From Bordetella parapertussis (lineage in GTDB: Bacteria; Pseudomonadota; Gammaproteobacteria; Burkholderiales; SG8-41): DNA of 64,000 bases. Under the pieces are notes generated by a model. It made no database searches. It saw only the letters and a program-made list of their open reading frames with translations, and had not been told where the DNA came from. How positions within the stretch are numbered: the stretch's first letter is position 1; each line of letters opens with the position of its first letter. This document shows positions 55,940-64,000 of the stretch, piece after piece. The stretch is taken from NCBI GenBank assembly GCA_945861275.1, contig CAMATZ010000025.1:1-64000 (forward strand), given 5' to 3'. The position numbers and the translations under genes were made by a program.

Positions 55940-56647
55940 CTACGCGGCTTTCAACAACCCGTCGATCAGGCGCACCGTGCGATTCGCGCGCGCGGCGATT
56001 TCCATGTCGTGCGTCACAATCACAAAACTGGTGCCGCGCGATTTATTCAATTCGAGCATCAGGTCAAACACCGCCTGCGCGTTTTGCCGGTCGAGATTGC
56101 CGGTGGGTTCGTCCGCCAGCACGCACGCCGGCCGGGTGACCAGCGCGCGCGCCAGCGCCGCGCGCTGACGTTCGCCGCCCGAGAGCTCGCCCGGTGTGTG
56201 TTCAAAGCGATGCGCGAGTCCCACTTCAGCGAGCAAATCCCGCGCCGCTTTATAGGCCTCTTCCCTGGGCATGCGCCGTATCAACAAAGGCATCGCGACA
56301 TTCTCAACCGCGGTGAATTCCGGCAGCAAATGGTGAAACTGATACACAAAACCCAGCGCCTGGTTGCGCGTCATACCGCGTTCGGCTTCGCTTTGGCTGC
56401 GTATGTTTTTGCCCAGTATGAAAATGTCGCCGCCGCTCGCCTCATCCAGTCCGCCCAGCAAATGCAGCAACGTGCTTTTACCCGAGCCGGAAGCACCCAC
56501 GATAGCGACGCGCTCGCCACGCGCCACTTCAAAATCCACCCCCTGCAACACCGGCACTTCGTCGAGCCCCTGCTGCTGGAACACCTTGCGCAGCCCGCGG
56601 CACTCGAGAACAGCACCACTCATAACCTTACTCATAGCCTCACTCAT
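55940..56647 (-). CDS. lolD: Lipoprotein-releasing system ATP-binding protein LolD
   Basis: 235 residues from the ATG at 56647, which overlaps the lolC stop by 8 bp. Two further in-frame ATGs lie 4 and 8 codons later (ATGAGT repeated three times), so the exact start is uncertain. Walker A is GASGSGKST, the Q-loop and signature [17 protein letters not shown] are intact, and Walker B is VLADEPTGN. It drives release of lipoproteins from the inner membrane with LolC. Confidence 0.96.
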   Translation of the reverse strand: MSEAMSKVMSGAVLECRGLRKVFQQQGLDEVPVLQGVDFEVARGERVAIVGASGSGKSTLLHLLGGLDEASGGDIFILGKNIRSQSEAERGMTRNQALGFVYQFHHLLPEFTAVENVAMPLLIRRMPREEAYKAARDLLAEVGLAHRFEHTPGELSGGERQRAALARALVTRPACVLADEPTGNLDRQNAQAVFDLMLELNKSRGTSFVIVTHDMEIAARANRTVRLIDGLLKAA

Positions 56648-57884
56648 AGCGCAAGGCCTCCGCCGGATTGACCCTCGACGCACGCCAGCTGGGATATATC
56701 GTCGCCACTGCCGACATCGCAAATGAAAATAACGCCGTAGCCATCACATCCAGTGGACGCAGTTCCGAGGGCAGTTCGGTAATCTGGTAAATCGACGGGT
56801 CGAGAAAACGCAAGCCGAAAATGCGTTCCATAAAGCCCACAATCTCAGCCACATACAGCGCGCCGAGTATGCCGAACACCATCCCGAAAAAGACGCCGGT
56901 AAAACCAATGACGATGCCCTGTGTCATGAATATTTTCATCACCCCGCCGGGCGATGCGCCGAGCGTGCGCAGAATCGCGATATCCGGCTGCTTTTCCTTC
57001 ACCACCATGAACAGGCTCGACACCAGGTTAAACGCCGCAATCGCAATAATAAAAAACAGCAGCAGGGACATCATGCGTTTTTCGATATCCACCGCGCGGA
57101 AATAATTGGCGTTAACACTGGTCCAGTCCGAGATCACCGCATTATTCGGCACTTTGCCCGCCAGATCGAAGGACACTTGTTTGGCGCGGAACAGATCATC
57201 CAGCTTCAAACGCACGCCAGTCACGTCGTCGCCCATGCGATAGAGCTTTTGCGCGTCTTCGAGGTGGGTGAGCGCGAGACCCGAATCGATCTCGTGATGG
57301 CCGATGTGAAACGTGCCCACCACGGTAAATTGACGCAGCCGTGGCAGCAATCCGGCGGGGGTCACCTGCCCTTGTGGTGACACCAGCACTATTTTTTCAC
57401 CCACGTTGACGCCCAGCGCGCGCGCCAGTGAATCGCCCAGCACGATGGTGAAATCCCCCGGCTTTAAGGCATCCACCGAGCCGCGGCGCATGCTGCGCGA
57501 CAGGTCATCCACCGCGCTTTCCATCTCGGGCAAAATCCCGCGCAAATAAGCGCCGCGCACCTGGCTGCCGCTGGTGAGCAGGCCCTGCGCATTGACATAA
57601 GGCGCTGCGGCCAGCACATGGGCATTGGTCCGGGCGATGTCGGCGATTTTTTTCCAGTCGCTCAGCCGTTCATTGGAACCGGCGATCTGCACGTGCGCCA
57701 CCGCCGACAGCATGCGTGTGCGCACTTCTTTTTGAAAGCCGTTCATCACCGACAGCACGGTAATCAGCACCGTCATGCCGAGCGCAATGCCCACCACACT
57801 GATCAGCGAAATCACGGAAATAAAGCGCGTGCGCTGACGCGAGCGCGTATAGCGCAGGCCGATGAATAGTTCGTAGGAATTCAC
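56640..57884 (-). CDS. lolC: Lipoprotein-releasing system permease LolC/LolE
   Basis: 414 residues from the GTG at 57884 ([18 protein letters not shown]), chosen because it matches the family length and N-terminus; the frame extends upstream without a family match. Four membrane helices (one N-terminal, three C-terminal) enclose a large periplasmic domain. Only one LolC/E gene is present, as is usual in betaproteobacteria that may use it as a homodimer. It hands outer-membrane lipoproteins to LolA. Operon with lolD. Confidence 0.95.
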   Translation of the reverse strand: MNSYELFIGLRYTRSRQRTRFISVISLISVVGIALGMTVLITVLSVMNGFQKEVRTRMLSAVAHVQIAGSNERLSDWKKIADIARTNAHVLAAAPYVNAQGLLTSGSQVRGAYLRGILPEMESAVDDLSRSMRRGSVDALKPGDFTIVLGDSLARALGVNVGEKIVLVSPQGQVTPAGLLPRLRQFTVVGTFHIGHHEIDSGLALTHLEDAQKLYRMGDDVTGVRLKLDDLFRAKQVSFDLAGKVPNNAVISDWTSVNANYFRAVDIEKRMMSLLLFFIIAIAAFNLVSSLFMVVKEKQPDIAILRTLGASPGGVMKIFMTQGIVIGFTGVFFGMVFGILGALYVAEIVGFMERIFGLRFLDPSIYQITELPSELRPLDVMATALFSFAMSAVATIYPSWRASRVNPAEALRYE

Positions 57885-57972
57885 GTCAGCAGTTTTTCGC
57901 GAAAACGCGGAGTTTACTTCAATTCGCGAGTTCCCGGGTACGCCACGGGTGCTACACTCGCGCGCCAGTATC

Positions 57973-59013
57973 ATGCCATGCAGCTTATACATTCCGCACC
58001 TCATCCCGCCGCGCGAAATCGGCGCCGCGCTCTGGCGCACGGTACAGGCGCCACAACTTAAAACGCTGTTGGCGAAAGCCCGTTACGCCGGCAGCACGCA
58101 AACCGCCAGCGACGCGATGCTGTGCCGGCTGTTTGGGGTTGCGCGCCAGCACGACTGGCCGCTCGCACCCCTGCTGGCGCGACACGCAAATCTCGATGCC
58201 GCCAGCGGTTACTGGCTGTGCGCAACCCCGGTGCATCTGGCAACACGCCGCAACGCACTGGTGCTGACCGATCCATCGGCGCTCGATCTCGATGCCGCAA
58301 CTTCCGCCGCACTCGCCGCACCGCTGGCCGGCCATCTGCGTGACGAAAACCTCACGCTGCATGCGCCTCAACCGGGTTTATGGTTTTTGCACAGCCTTGC
58401 GCACACGCCGCCGGCGATAACCACCTCCAGCCTCGATAGCGTGAGCGGCCGCGACGTGCGAGCGTTTTTACCGAAGGGCGTGGACAGTGCGCGCTGGCAT
58501 CGCATACTCACTGAAATGCAAATGTTGCTGCATGCGCATACGGCGAACGATGCACGCGAAGCGCGCGGCCAGCTGGCGGTGAACAGCGTGTGGCTGTGGG
58601 GCGGCGGCACCCTGCCGCCGCCGGCTGCGGCGCCATATGCTGCGGTGTGGAGCGATGATGCCTGCGTGCGCGCGCTGGCGCATCACACGGGTTGCCGCAT
58701 CGAGCCTGCAGTTGCGAACGTTTCAGCCGCGAACATCACAGGACGCGATCTCAACAACGAATCCCATTTTTTTTCGCTGGACATGCTCACGCCGGCGATG
58801 CGCCAGGGCGACCTGCAAAGGTGGAGCAGCACGGTCAGCACGCTGAACCGCGATTGGTTTATGCCGCTGCTGGCGGCGCTGCAAGCGCGCCGCCTGGACA
58901 CGCTGACCGTGCTCAGCGGCAGCGGCAGCGGCAGCGACACCGGCACCCAGCAGTTTGTCATTCGCCCTCGCGACCTTATGAAATTCTGGCGTAAAAACAA
59001 TTATTTACAATGA
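57973..59013 (+). CDS. rpfE: RpfE-like protein of unknown function
   Basis: 346 residues from the ATG at 57973 (a GTG at 57949 would add 8). No signal or helix. It shows the stretch LAVNSVWLWGGGTLPPP and the C-terminal [12 protein letters not shown]. Its position directly before recJ, with an ATGA overlap, and near prfB-lysS matches the rpfE/recJ/prfB/lysS neighbourhood of Xanthomonas. The biochemical role of RpfE is not established. Symbol assigned mainly by context. Confidence 0.8.
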   Translation: MPCSLYIPHLIPPREIGAALWRTVQAPQLKTLLAKARYAGSTQTASDAMLCRLFGVARQHDWPLAPLLARHANLDAASGYWLCATPVHLATRRNALVLTDPSALDLDAATSAALAAPLAGHLRDENLTLHAPQPGLWFLHSLAHTPPAITTSSLDSVSGRDVRAFLPKGVDSARWHRILTEMQMLLHAHTANDAREARGQLAVNSVWLWGGGTLPPPAAAPYAAVWSDDACVRALAHHTGCRIEPAVANVSAANITGRDLNNESHFFSLDMLTPAMRQGDLQRWSSTVSTLNRDWFMPLLAALQARRLDTLTVLSGSGSGSDTGTQQFVIRPRDLMKFWRKNNYLQ

Positions 59014-60731
59014 GCATGCCGGCAATCACCATCCGCCCCGCGGCAGCACACGCCATCGACACTTTAACCCGCGGCGGCGTGCATCCCCTGCTCGCCCGCG
59101 TCTACGCGGCCCGCGGCATAGTCAGCCAGCAGCAACTCGACACCGCTCTCGAGCGCCTGCATCCACCACCAGCGATGCTCAACTTGCAGCACATGGCAAG
59201 GTTGCTTGCCGATGCGATTGGTGAGCGCAAAAAACTGCTGATCATCGCCGACTACGATGCCGACGGCGCCACCGCTTGCGCTGTGGGTATGCGCGCACTG
59301 CGCGCCATGTGCACCACCGGCGCCACTATCGATTATCTGGTGCCCAACCGTTTCGAGTACGGTTATGGCCTAACGCCTGAAATCGTGCAGCTCGCCGCCC
59401 GCGAGAAACAGCCCGCGGTCATTATCACGGTCGATAACGGCATCGCCAGTGTGGAGGGCGTGGCCGAAGCCAATCGCCTGGGTATCCAGGTGCTGGTCAC
59501 CGATCACCATTTACCCGGCGCCACGCTGCCTGATGCGTGGTGCATCATCAATCCCAATCAGCACGGCTGCACCTTCCCCAGCAAGCATCTCGCGGGTGTG
59601 GGGGTGATGTTTTACCTGATGCTCGCACTGCGCGCCGAACTGCGGCAACGCAACGCCGCCGCCTCACGCCACACGCCTCACGCTTTACCGAACTTGGCGC
59701 ACCTGCTCGATCTGGTTGCGCTGGGCACGGTAGCCGACGTGGTACGTCTCGACGAAAACAATCGCATCCTGGTGGCACAGGGACTGCAACGCATACGCGC
59801 AGGCCGCGCACAGCCCGGCATTGCTGCATTGCTGCGCGTGGCCGGCCGCGATCCCGCACGCGCCGGCACTTACGACCTGGGCTTTGCAGTCGGCCCGCGG
59901 CTTAACGCCGCCGGGCGGCTTACCGATATGTCGCTCGGCATCGAATGTCTGATCACCGACGACAGCGCGCGCGCGCAGGAGATCGCACACGAACTCGACG
60001 CGCTGAACCGCGAACGCCGCACCATTGAAGCCGGCATGCAGGAATCCGCTCTCGCCGCGCTCGAGCAACACACCGACGCCAGCGGCTACAGCCTGAGTCT
60101 TTATGACCCGCAGTGGCATCAGGGGGTGATCGGCATCGTTGCCTCGCGCATCAAGGATAAATTCCATCGCCCGGTGTTCGCATTTGCACGTGGCAATGAC
60201 GGTGAAATCAAGGGCTCCGGGCGTTCGATACGCGGGCTGCATCTGCGCGATGCGCTCGATCTGGTATCCAAACGCGCACCGGGACTGATACTGCGTTTTG
60301 GCGGTCACGCGGCGGCGGCAGGCTTGACTTTGCGCGAGCCGGATTTCGCGCGCTTTCAACGCCTCTTTGAGGAAGTGGTGCGCACCCTGCTCGCGCCCGC
60401 TGATCTTGAACGCGAGATTGAAACCGACGGTTCGTTAGCGGTCGAACACGCGACGTTAGACGCCGCCCATGCGCTGCGCGACGGCATTTGGGGCCAGGGG
60501 TTTCCCGAGCCACGCTTTCTCGATCCGTTTGAAGTTGTGCAGCAGCGTGTCGTAGGCGAGCGTCACCTCAAGCTGCGCCTGCGGCGTGATGGCAAAAGTT
60601 TTGACGGCATTTTATTCGGCCACAGCGAACCGCTGCCGGATGCCATCCGCGCCGTCTACCGCTTCAGCGTCAACGAATACAACGGGGTTACGTCAACCCA
60701 ATTGATGCTCGATCACTGGGAACATCTGTAA
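59010..60731 (+). CDS. recJ: Single-stranded-DNA-specific 5'-3' exonuclease RecJ
   Basis: 573 residues, usual length. The DHH motif [10 protein letters not shown] is at about 81-89, the DHH motif proper is in VTDHHLPGA, and the DHHA1 motif is [15 protein letters not shown]-terminal OB-like domain follows. It degrades single-stranded DNA in recombination, mismatch and base excision repair. It overlaps rpfE by ATGA and precedes prfB by 46 bp. Confidence 0.97.
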   Translation: MSMPAITIRPAAAHAIDTLTRGGVHPLLARVYAARGIVSQQQLDTALERLHPPPAMLNLQHMARLLADAIGERKKLLIIADYDADGATACAVGMRALRAMCTTGATIDYLVPNRFEYGYGLTPEIVQLAAREKQPAVIITVDNGIASVEGVAEANRLGIQVLVTDHHLPGATLPDAWCIINPNQHGCTFPSKHLAGVGVMFYLMLALRAELRQRNAAASRHTPHALPNLAHLLDLVALGTVADVVRLDENNRILVAQGLQRIRAGRAQPGIAALLRVAGRDPARAGTYDLGFAVGPRLNAAGRLTDMSLGIECLITDDSARAQEIAHELDALNRERRTIEAGMQESALAALEQHTDASGYSLSLYDPQWHQGVIGIVASRIKDKFHRPVFAFARGNDGEIKGSGRSIRGLHLRDALDLVSKRAPGLILRFGGHAAAAGLTLREPDFARFQRLFEEVVRTLLAPADLEREIETDGSLAVEHATLDAAHALRDGIWGQGFPEPRFLDPFEVVQQRVVGERHLKLRLRRDGKSFDGILFGHSEPLPDAIRAVYRFSVNEYNGVTSTQLMLDHWEHL

Positions 60732-60777
60732 CGCGACCCATCAGGTATAATCGCGCTTTCAAGGAATCTCACGCATC

Positions 60778-61882
60778 ATGGAAGCCGAACGCATCAACGC
60801 CATTGCCAAGCAGCTCACGGACATCGATACACGCGCCACGGAGCTGCGGAGGTATCTTTGACTTCGAAACCAAACGCAAGCGTCTCGATGAGGTTGTAAG
60901 GCTCGCCGAAGACCCCGCCGTGTGGAGCGACAGCAAACGCGCGCAGGAACTCGGCAAGGAACGCAAAGCTCTCGAATACACCGTCAATTCACTGATCACG
61001 CTGGCGTCCGGGTTGCGCGATGCGCAGGACCTGTTCGAGATGGCGCGCGATGAAACCGACGACGCCACACTGCACGCCGTAGCCAGCGACACGCAGGGGC
61101 TGGAAAACACCGTCGCGGAGATGGAATTCCGCCGCATGTTCTCCGGCGAAATGGATGCCAACAACTGCTTTCTCGACATCCAGGCAGGTTCCGGCGGCAC
61201 CGAAGCGCAGGACTGGACGTCGATACTCGAACGCATGTACCTGCGTTATTGCGAGAGCAAGAAATTCAAAGTCGAGTTGCTGGAAGAGTCCCCCGGTGAA
61301 GTCGCCGGCCTCAAGAGCGCCTCGCTCAAAGTCAGTGGCGATTATGCCTATGGACGCCTGCGCACTGAATCCGGCGTTCACCGGCTGGTGCGCAAATCCC
61401 CGTTCGATGCCAACAATCGCAGACATACCTCGTTTGCCAGTGTGTTCGTCTATCCTGAAGTGGATGATTCCATTCAGATTGACATCAACCCGGCTGATCT
61501 GCGCACCGACACCTTTCGCGCGTCAGGTGCGGGCGGCCAGCATATTAACAAAACCGATTCCGCCGTGCGCATCACGCATATCCCCACCGGCATCGTGGTG
61601 CAATGCCAGAGCGACCGCTCGCAGCACCGCAATCGCGCCGAAGCCATGGCGATGCTGAAGTCGCGATTGTTTGAGCTGGAGCAGCGCAAGCGCAATGAAG
61701 AAAAGCAGGCGATGGAAGACGCCAAGACCGACATCGGCTGGGGCCATCAAATACGCTCTTATGTGCTCGATCAGTCGCGCATCAAGGACTTGCGCACCAA
61801 CGTTGAAATCGGCAACACCCAAGCAGTGCTCGATGGGGCGTTGGATGTTTTTATTGAAGCGAGTTTGAAACAAGGGCTATAA
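60778..61882 (+). CDS. prfB: Peptide chain release factor 2, expressed by programmed +1 frameshift
   Basis: The frame starts at the ATG 60778, runs 27 codons to CTT and meets a UGA at 60859-60861. After a +1 shift it continues through 340 codons, total 367 residues, close to the E. coli length. The recoding signal CGGAGG-TAT-CTT-TGA-C mirrors the E. coli site. RF2 motifs follow: the GGQ loop in [16 protein letters not shown] and the stop-recognition region. It releases peptides at UGA and UAA, and low RF2 favours the shift. Placed between recJ and lysS. Confidence 0.97.
60847..60862 (+). promoter_or_regulatory. prfB programmed +1 frameshift site
   Basis: CGG AGG TAT CTT TGA C: an SD-like GGAGG three nucleotides before the slippery CTT, followed by the poorly read UGA-C context. 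This is the RF2 autoregulatory signal. The internal SD pairs with 16S rRNA and promotes slippage of peptidyl-tRNA-Leu. Confidence 0.95.
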
Positions 61883-61887
61883 CCATC

Positions 61888-63363
61888 ATGGACGAGACCA
61901 ATCAGATTATTGAAGAGCGGCGCGCCAAGCTCAAAGCCTTACGCGAAAAAGGCATCGCCTTCCCCAATAATTTTGTGCGTGAGCACCACGCGGGTGATTT
62001 GACGACTGCGCACGCCGCCACTGAGCGCGAAGCGCTGGCACATCAATCTGTCACGGTTACAGTGGCCGGTCGCATCATGTTGAAACGCGTGATGGGCAAG
62101 GCAAGTTTCGCCACCCTGCAGGACACCAGCGGACGTATCCAGATTTATGTTTCGGAAGGCGACACCGGCAAAGCCGCGCAGGATGCGTTCAAGCATTACG
62201 ACATCGGCGACATCGTGGGCGTCACCGGCACGCTCTTCAAAACCAAAACAGATGAATTGACGATACGATGCAAGTCATTATTTTTATTGACAAAATCACT
62301 TCGCCCGTTGCCCGATAAATTTCACGGCCTGACCGATCAGGAGCTCAAGTACCGCCAGCGCTACGTCGATCTGATCGTCAACGAAGACACGCGCGCAACT
62401 TTCCGCAAACGCTCGCAGATCATTCAGGCGGTGCGCAATGTATTGAGCGCGGAAAACTATCTCGAAGTCGAAACGCCGATGATGCAGCCGATACCCGGCG
62501 GCGCGGCGGCGCGCCCGTTCGTGACCCATCACAACGCGCTCGACATGCAGTTGTTCCTGCGCATCGCGCCGGAGCTGTATCTGAAGCGGCTGGTGGTGGG
62601 CGGTTTCGAACGCGTGTTCGAAATAAATCGCAACTTCCGCAACGAAGGCATTTCCACGCGCCACAACCCGGAATTCACCATGCTGGAGTTTTACTGCGCC
62701 TACATGGAAGTCAAGGGCATGATGGATTTCGTCGAGCGCCTGATCCGCGAAACTGCGCAGGCCGTCGGCCAAACCCGGGTCACCTATCAAGGCAGGGAAA
62801 TCGATTTCGCCAAGCCCTATGCGCGGCTCACCATCACCAATGCAATCCGCAAATATCATCCGGACATTGGCGACGATGTGCTGAATGACAAAGCAAAAAT
62901 CACTGCCAAGCTGCAAAGCATAGGCGTCGCAGCACGCCCCAACGACGGTCTGGGCGCGCTGCAGCTCACTTTGTTTGAAAACACCGTTGAGACAAAACTG
63001 CATGAGCCGACCTTCCTCATCGACTACCCGGCTGAAGTCTCGCCACTGGCGCGCCGCTACGATAATAATCCGGAGATCACCGAGCGCTTCGAGCTCTACA
63101 TCGCCGGCCGTGAAATCGCCAATGGCTTTTCGGAATTAAACGATCCCGAGGATCAGGCCGAACGTTTTCAGGAACAGGTCAGGCAAAAGGACGCTGGCGA
63201 CCATGAGGCCATGCATTACGATGCCGATTACATCCGCGCGCTCGAATACGGCCTGCCGCCGACGGCGGGCGCCGGCATCGGCATCGACCGGCTGGTGATG
63301 CTGCTCACCGACAGCGCGTCGATACGCGATGTGATATTGTTTCCACAGATGCGGCCTGAGTAA
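61888..63363 (+). CDS. lysS: Lysyl-tRNA synthetase, class II
   Basis: 491 residues, normal length. An N-terminal anticodon-binding OB domain is followed by the class II catalytic core with motif 1 around YRQRYVDLI, motif 2 [24 protein letters not shown], and motif 3 [24 protein letters not shown]. It charges tRNA-Lys. It starts 6 bp after prfB, so the two are co-translated; this gene order is conserved in many proteobacteria. Confidence 0.97.
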   Translation: MDETNQIIEERRAKLKALREKGIAFPNNFVREHHAGDLTTAHAATEREALAHQSVTVTVAGRIMLKRVMGKASFATLQDTSGRIQIYVSEGDTGKAAQDAFKHYDIGDIVGVTGTLFKTKTDELTIRCKSLFLLTKSLRPLPDKFHGLTDQELKYRQRYVDLIVNEDTRATFRKRSQIIQAVRNVLSAENYLEVETPMMQPIPGGAAARPFVTHHNALDMQLFLRIAPELYLKRLVVGGFERVFEINRNFRNEGISTRHNPEFTMLEFYCAYMEVKGMMDFVERLIRETAQAVGQTRVTYQGREIDFAKPYARLTITNAIRKYHPDIGDDVLNDKAKITAKLQSIGVAARPNDGLGALQLTLFENTVETKLHEPTFLIDYPAEVSPLARRYDNNPEITERFELYIAGREIANGFSELNDPEDQAERFQEQVRQKDAGDHEAMHYDADYIRALEYGLPPTAGAGIGIDRLVMLLTDSASIRDVILFPQMRPE

Positions 63364-63407
63364 TCATTTTCCTCTCAGGACGAACGGGTACAAAGTAAGG
63401 AATAGCC

Positions 63408-64000
63408 ATGGACCAGCCACTGTGGACCCCCTCCCCCCAACGCATCGCCGAATCCCGTCTCACGGCGTTCACAAAATTCGTCGCCGAGCGCTACGGCGTT
63501 ACAGCCCGCGATTACGCCGAACTGCATGCCTGGTCATGCCACGACCGTGAACAGTTCTGGCAGGCCATCTGGCAATTCTGCGGCGTGGTGGGCTCGACGC
63601 AGGGCGACACCATACTCATCGACCGTGACCGCATGCCCGGTGCGCGCTGGTTTCCCGAAGCACGGCTGAATTTCGCGGAAAATCTGCTGCGCCAGCGTGA
63701 CCACGCCATCGCGATTGTTTTCTGGGGCGAGGATCAGGTCAAAAGTCGGGTTACGTGGGGTGAACTCTATGCGGAGGTTTCGCGGCTTGCGCAGGCACTG
63801 AGCGCGCAGGGCGTCAAGCCCGGCGATCGCGTTGCGGCTTACCTGCCCAACCTGCCGGGCGCCGTGATCGGCATGCTCGCCACCGCCAGCATCGGCGCGG
63901 TATGGTCTTCGTGCTCGCCGGATTTTGGCGTGCAGGGCGTGCTCGACCGCTTCGGCCAGATTGAACCCAAGGTGTTGCTCGCGGTGGACGGTTATTTTTA
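63408..64000 (+). CDS. Acetoacetyl-CoA synthetase (5' part, cut by window end)
   Basis: At least 197 residues, ATG at 63408 with TAAGGA upstream. The start [20 protein letters not shown], then [37 protein letters not shown] and [20 protein letters not shown] are typical of acetoacetyl-CoA synthetases (ANL superfamily), which activate acetoacetate with ATP for lipid or polyhydroxyalkanoate metabolism. The AMP-binding P-loop lies off-window. Confidence 0.92.
   Translation, partial: MDQPLWTPSPQRIAESRLTAFTKFVAERYGVTARDYAELHAWSCHDREQFWQAIWQFCGVVGSTQGDTILIDRDRMPGARWFPEARLNFAENLLRQRDHAIAIVFWGEDQVKSRVTWGELYAEVSRLAQALSAQGVKPGDRVAAYLPNLPGAVIGMLATASIGAVWSSCSPDFGVQGVLDRFGQIEPKVLLAVDGYF

Noticed and set aside
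60859..60861. prfB read as a pseudogene because of an early stop
   Set aside because: It is the known RF2 recoding signal, and the +1 frame gives a full-length RF2.
1..64000. CRISPR arrays, complete insertion sequences, prophage genes, rRNA or tRNA genes
   Set aside because: No regularly spaced direct repeats, transposase or phage proteins, or conserved RNA gene sequence was recognised on either strand. A covariance-model scan would be needed to exclude small RNAs.

Overview
The window looks like chromosome of a high-GC betaproteobacterium (GC near 60 percent by eye). The reasons are a local expansion of Bug-type (TctC family) periplasmic binding proteins, the gene order rpfE-recJ-prfB-lysS, lolC-lolD, comEC divergent from a DUF2062 gene, CaiB-type CoA transferases and REP-like palindromes. 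I found no rRNA, tRNA, CRISPR array or complete insertion sequence.

Layout. 1-8453 (minus): a three-gene signalling operon made of a membrane histidine kinase with a FixL-like PAS domain, a small Rcp1-like response regulator, and a hybrid kinase of at least 1963 residues that runs off the left edge. 8454-9287: a decayed stretch with the 3' end of a Bug gene, the 5' end of an amidohydrolase gene and a REP-like element. 9288-18974: accessory metabolism (DUF2817 peptidase-like, EEP phosphatase, beta-hydroxyacid dehydrogenase plus cupin, a lower-GC membrane spermidine-synthase-like protein, CoA transferase, quinone oxidoreductase, HD protein). 19113-22373: a large fusion of an N-terminal domain, a roughly 570-residue Ala/Glu/Arg coiled coil and an AsmA-like domain. 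22387-31724: htpX, hydrolases, a diguanylate cyclase, oxidoreductases, srkA and corA. 31760-41545: a catabolic/uptake neighbourhood with three Bug proteins and two gamma-glutamyltransferase-like Ntn hydrolases, interrupted by a VapBC pair, then a soluble class III nucleotide cyclase. 41791-46888: DUF599, a dimeric dUTPase, a probable selenoprotein operon, a Phd/zeta pair and an SDR. 46974-50712: a lipoprotein, relA and a MazEF-like pair. 50863-64000: comEC, DUF2062, alkA, a K+ channel, lolDC, rpfE-recJ-prfB-lysS and the start of an acetoacetyl-CoA synthetase gene.

The most notable item is at 43393-43929. Two apparent ORFs are one reading frame interrupted by a single UGA inside a U-G-S-C motif, with a bacterial SECIS-like hairpin that I could fold by hand just downstream. 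It lies behind a 345-residue gene of unknown function. A second recoding event, the programmed +1 frameshift of prfB (UGA at 60859-60861), is also clear. Also worth attention: the FixL-like haem PAS with His403 and Arg423 spaced as in FixL, the very large hybrid kinase with tandem GAF domains, the alanine-rich coiled-coil/AsmA fusion, a VapC that has Asn where an active-site Asp is expected, and an alpha/beta hydrolase with a Cys nucleophile.

Start codons were moved inward from the longest ORF where a ribosome binding site, signal peptide, overlap with a neighbour or family length supported it. All family calls are from recognition of the translated sequence; no searches were run.
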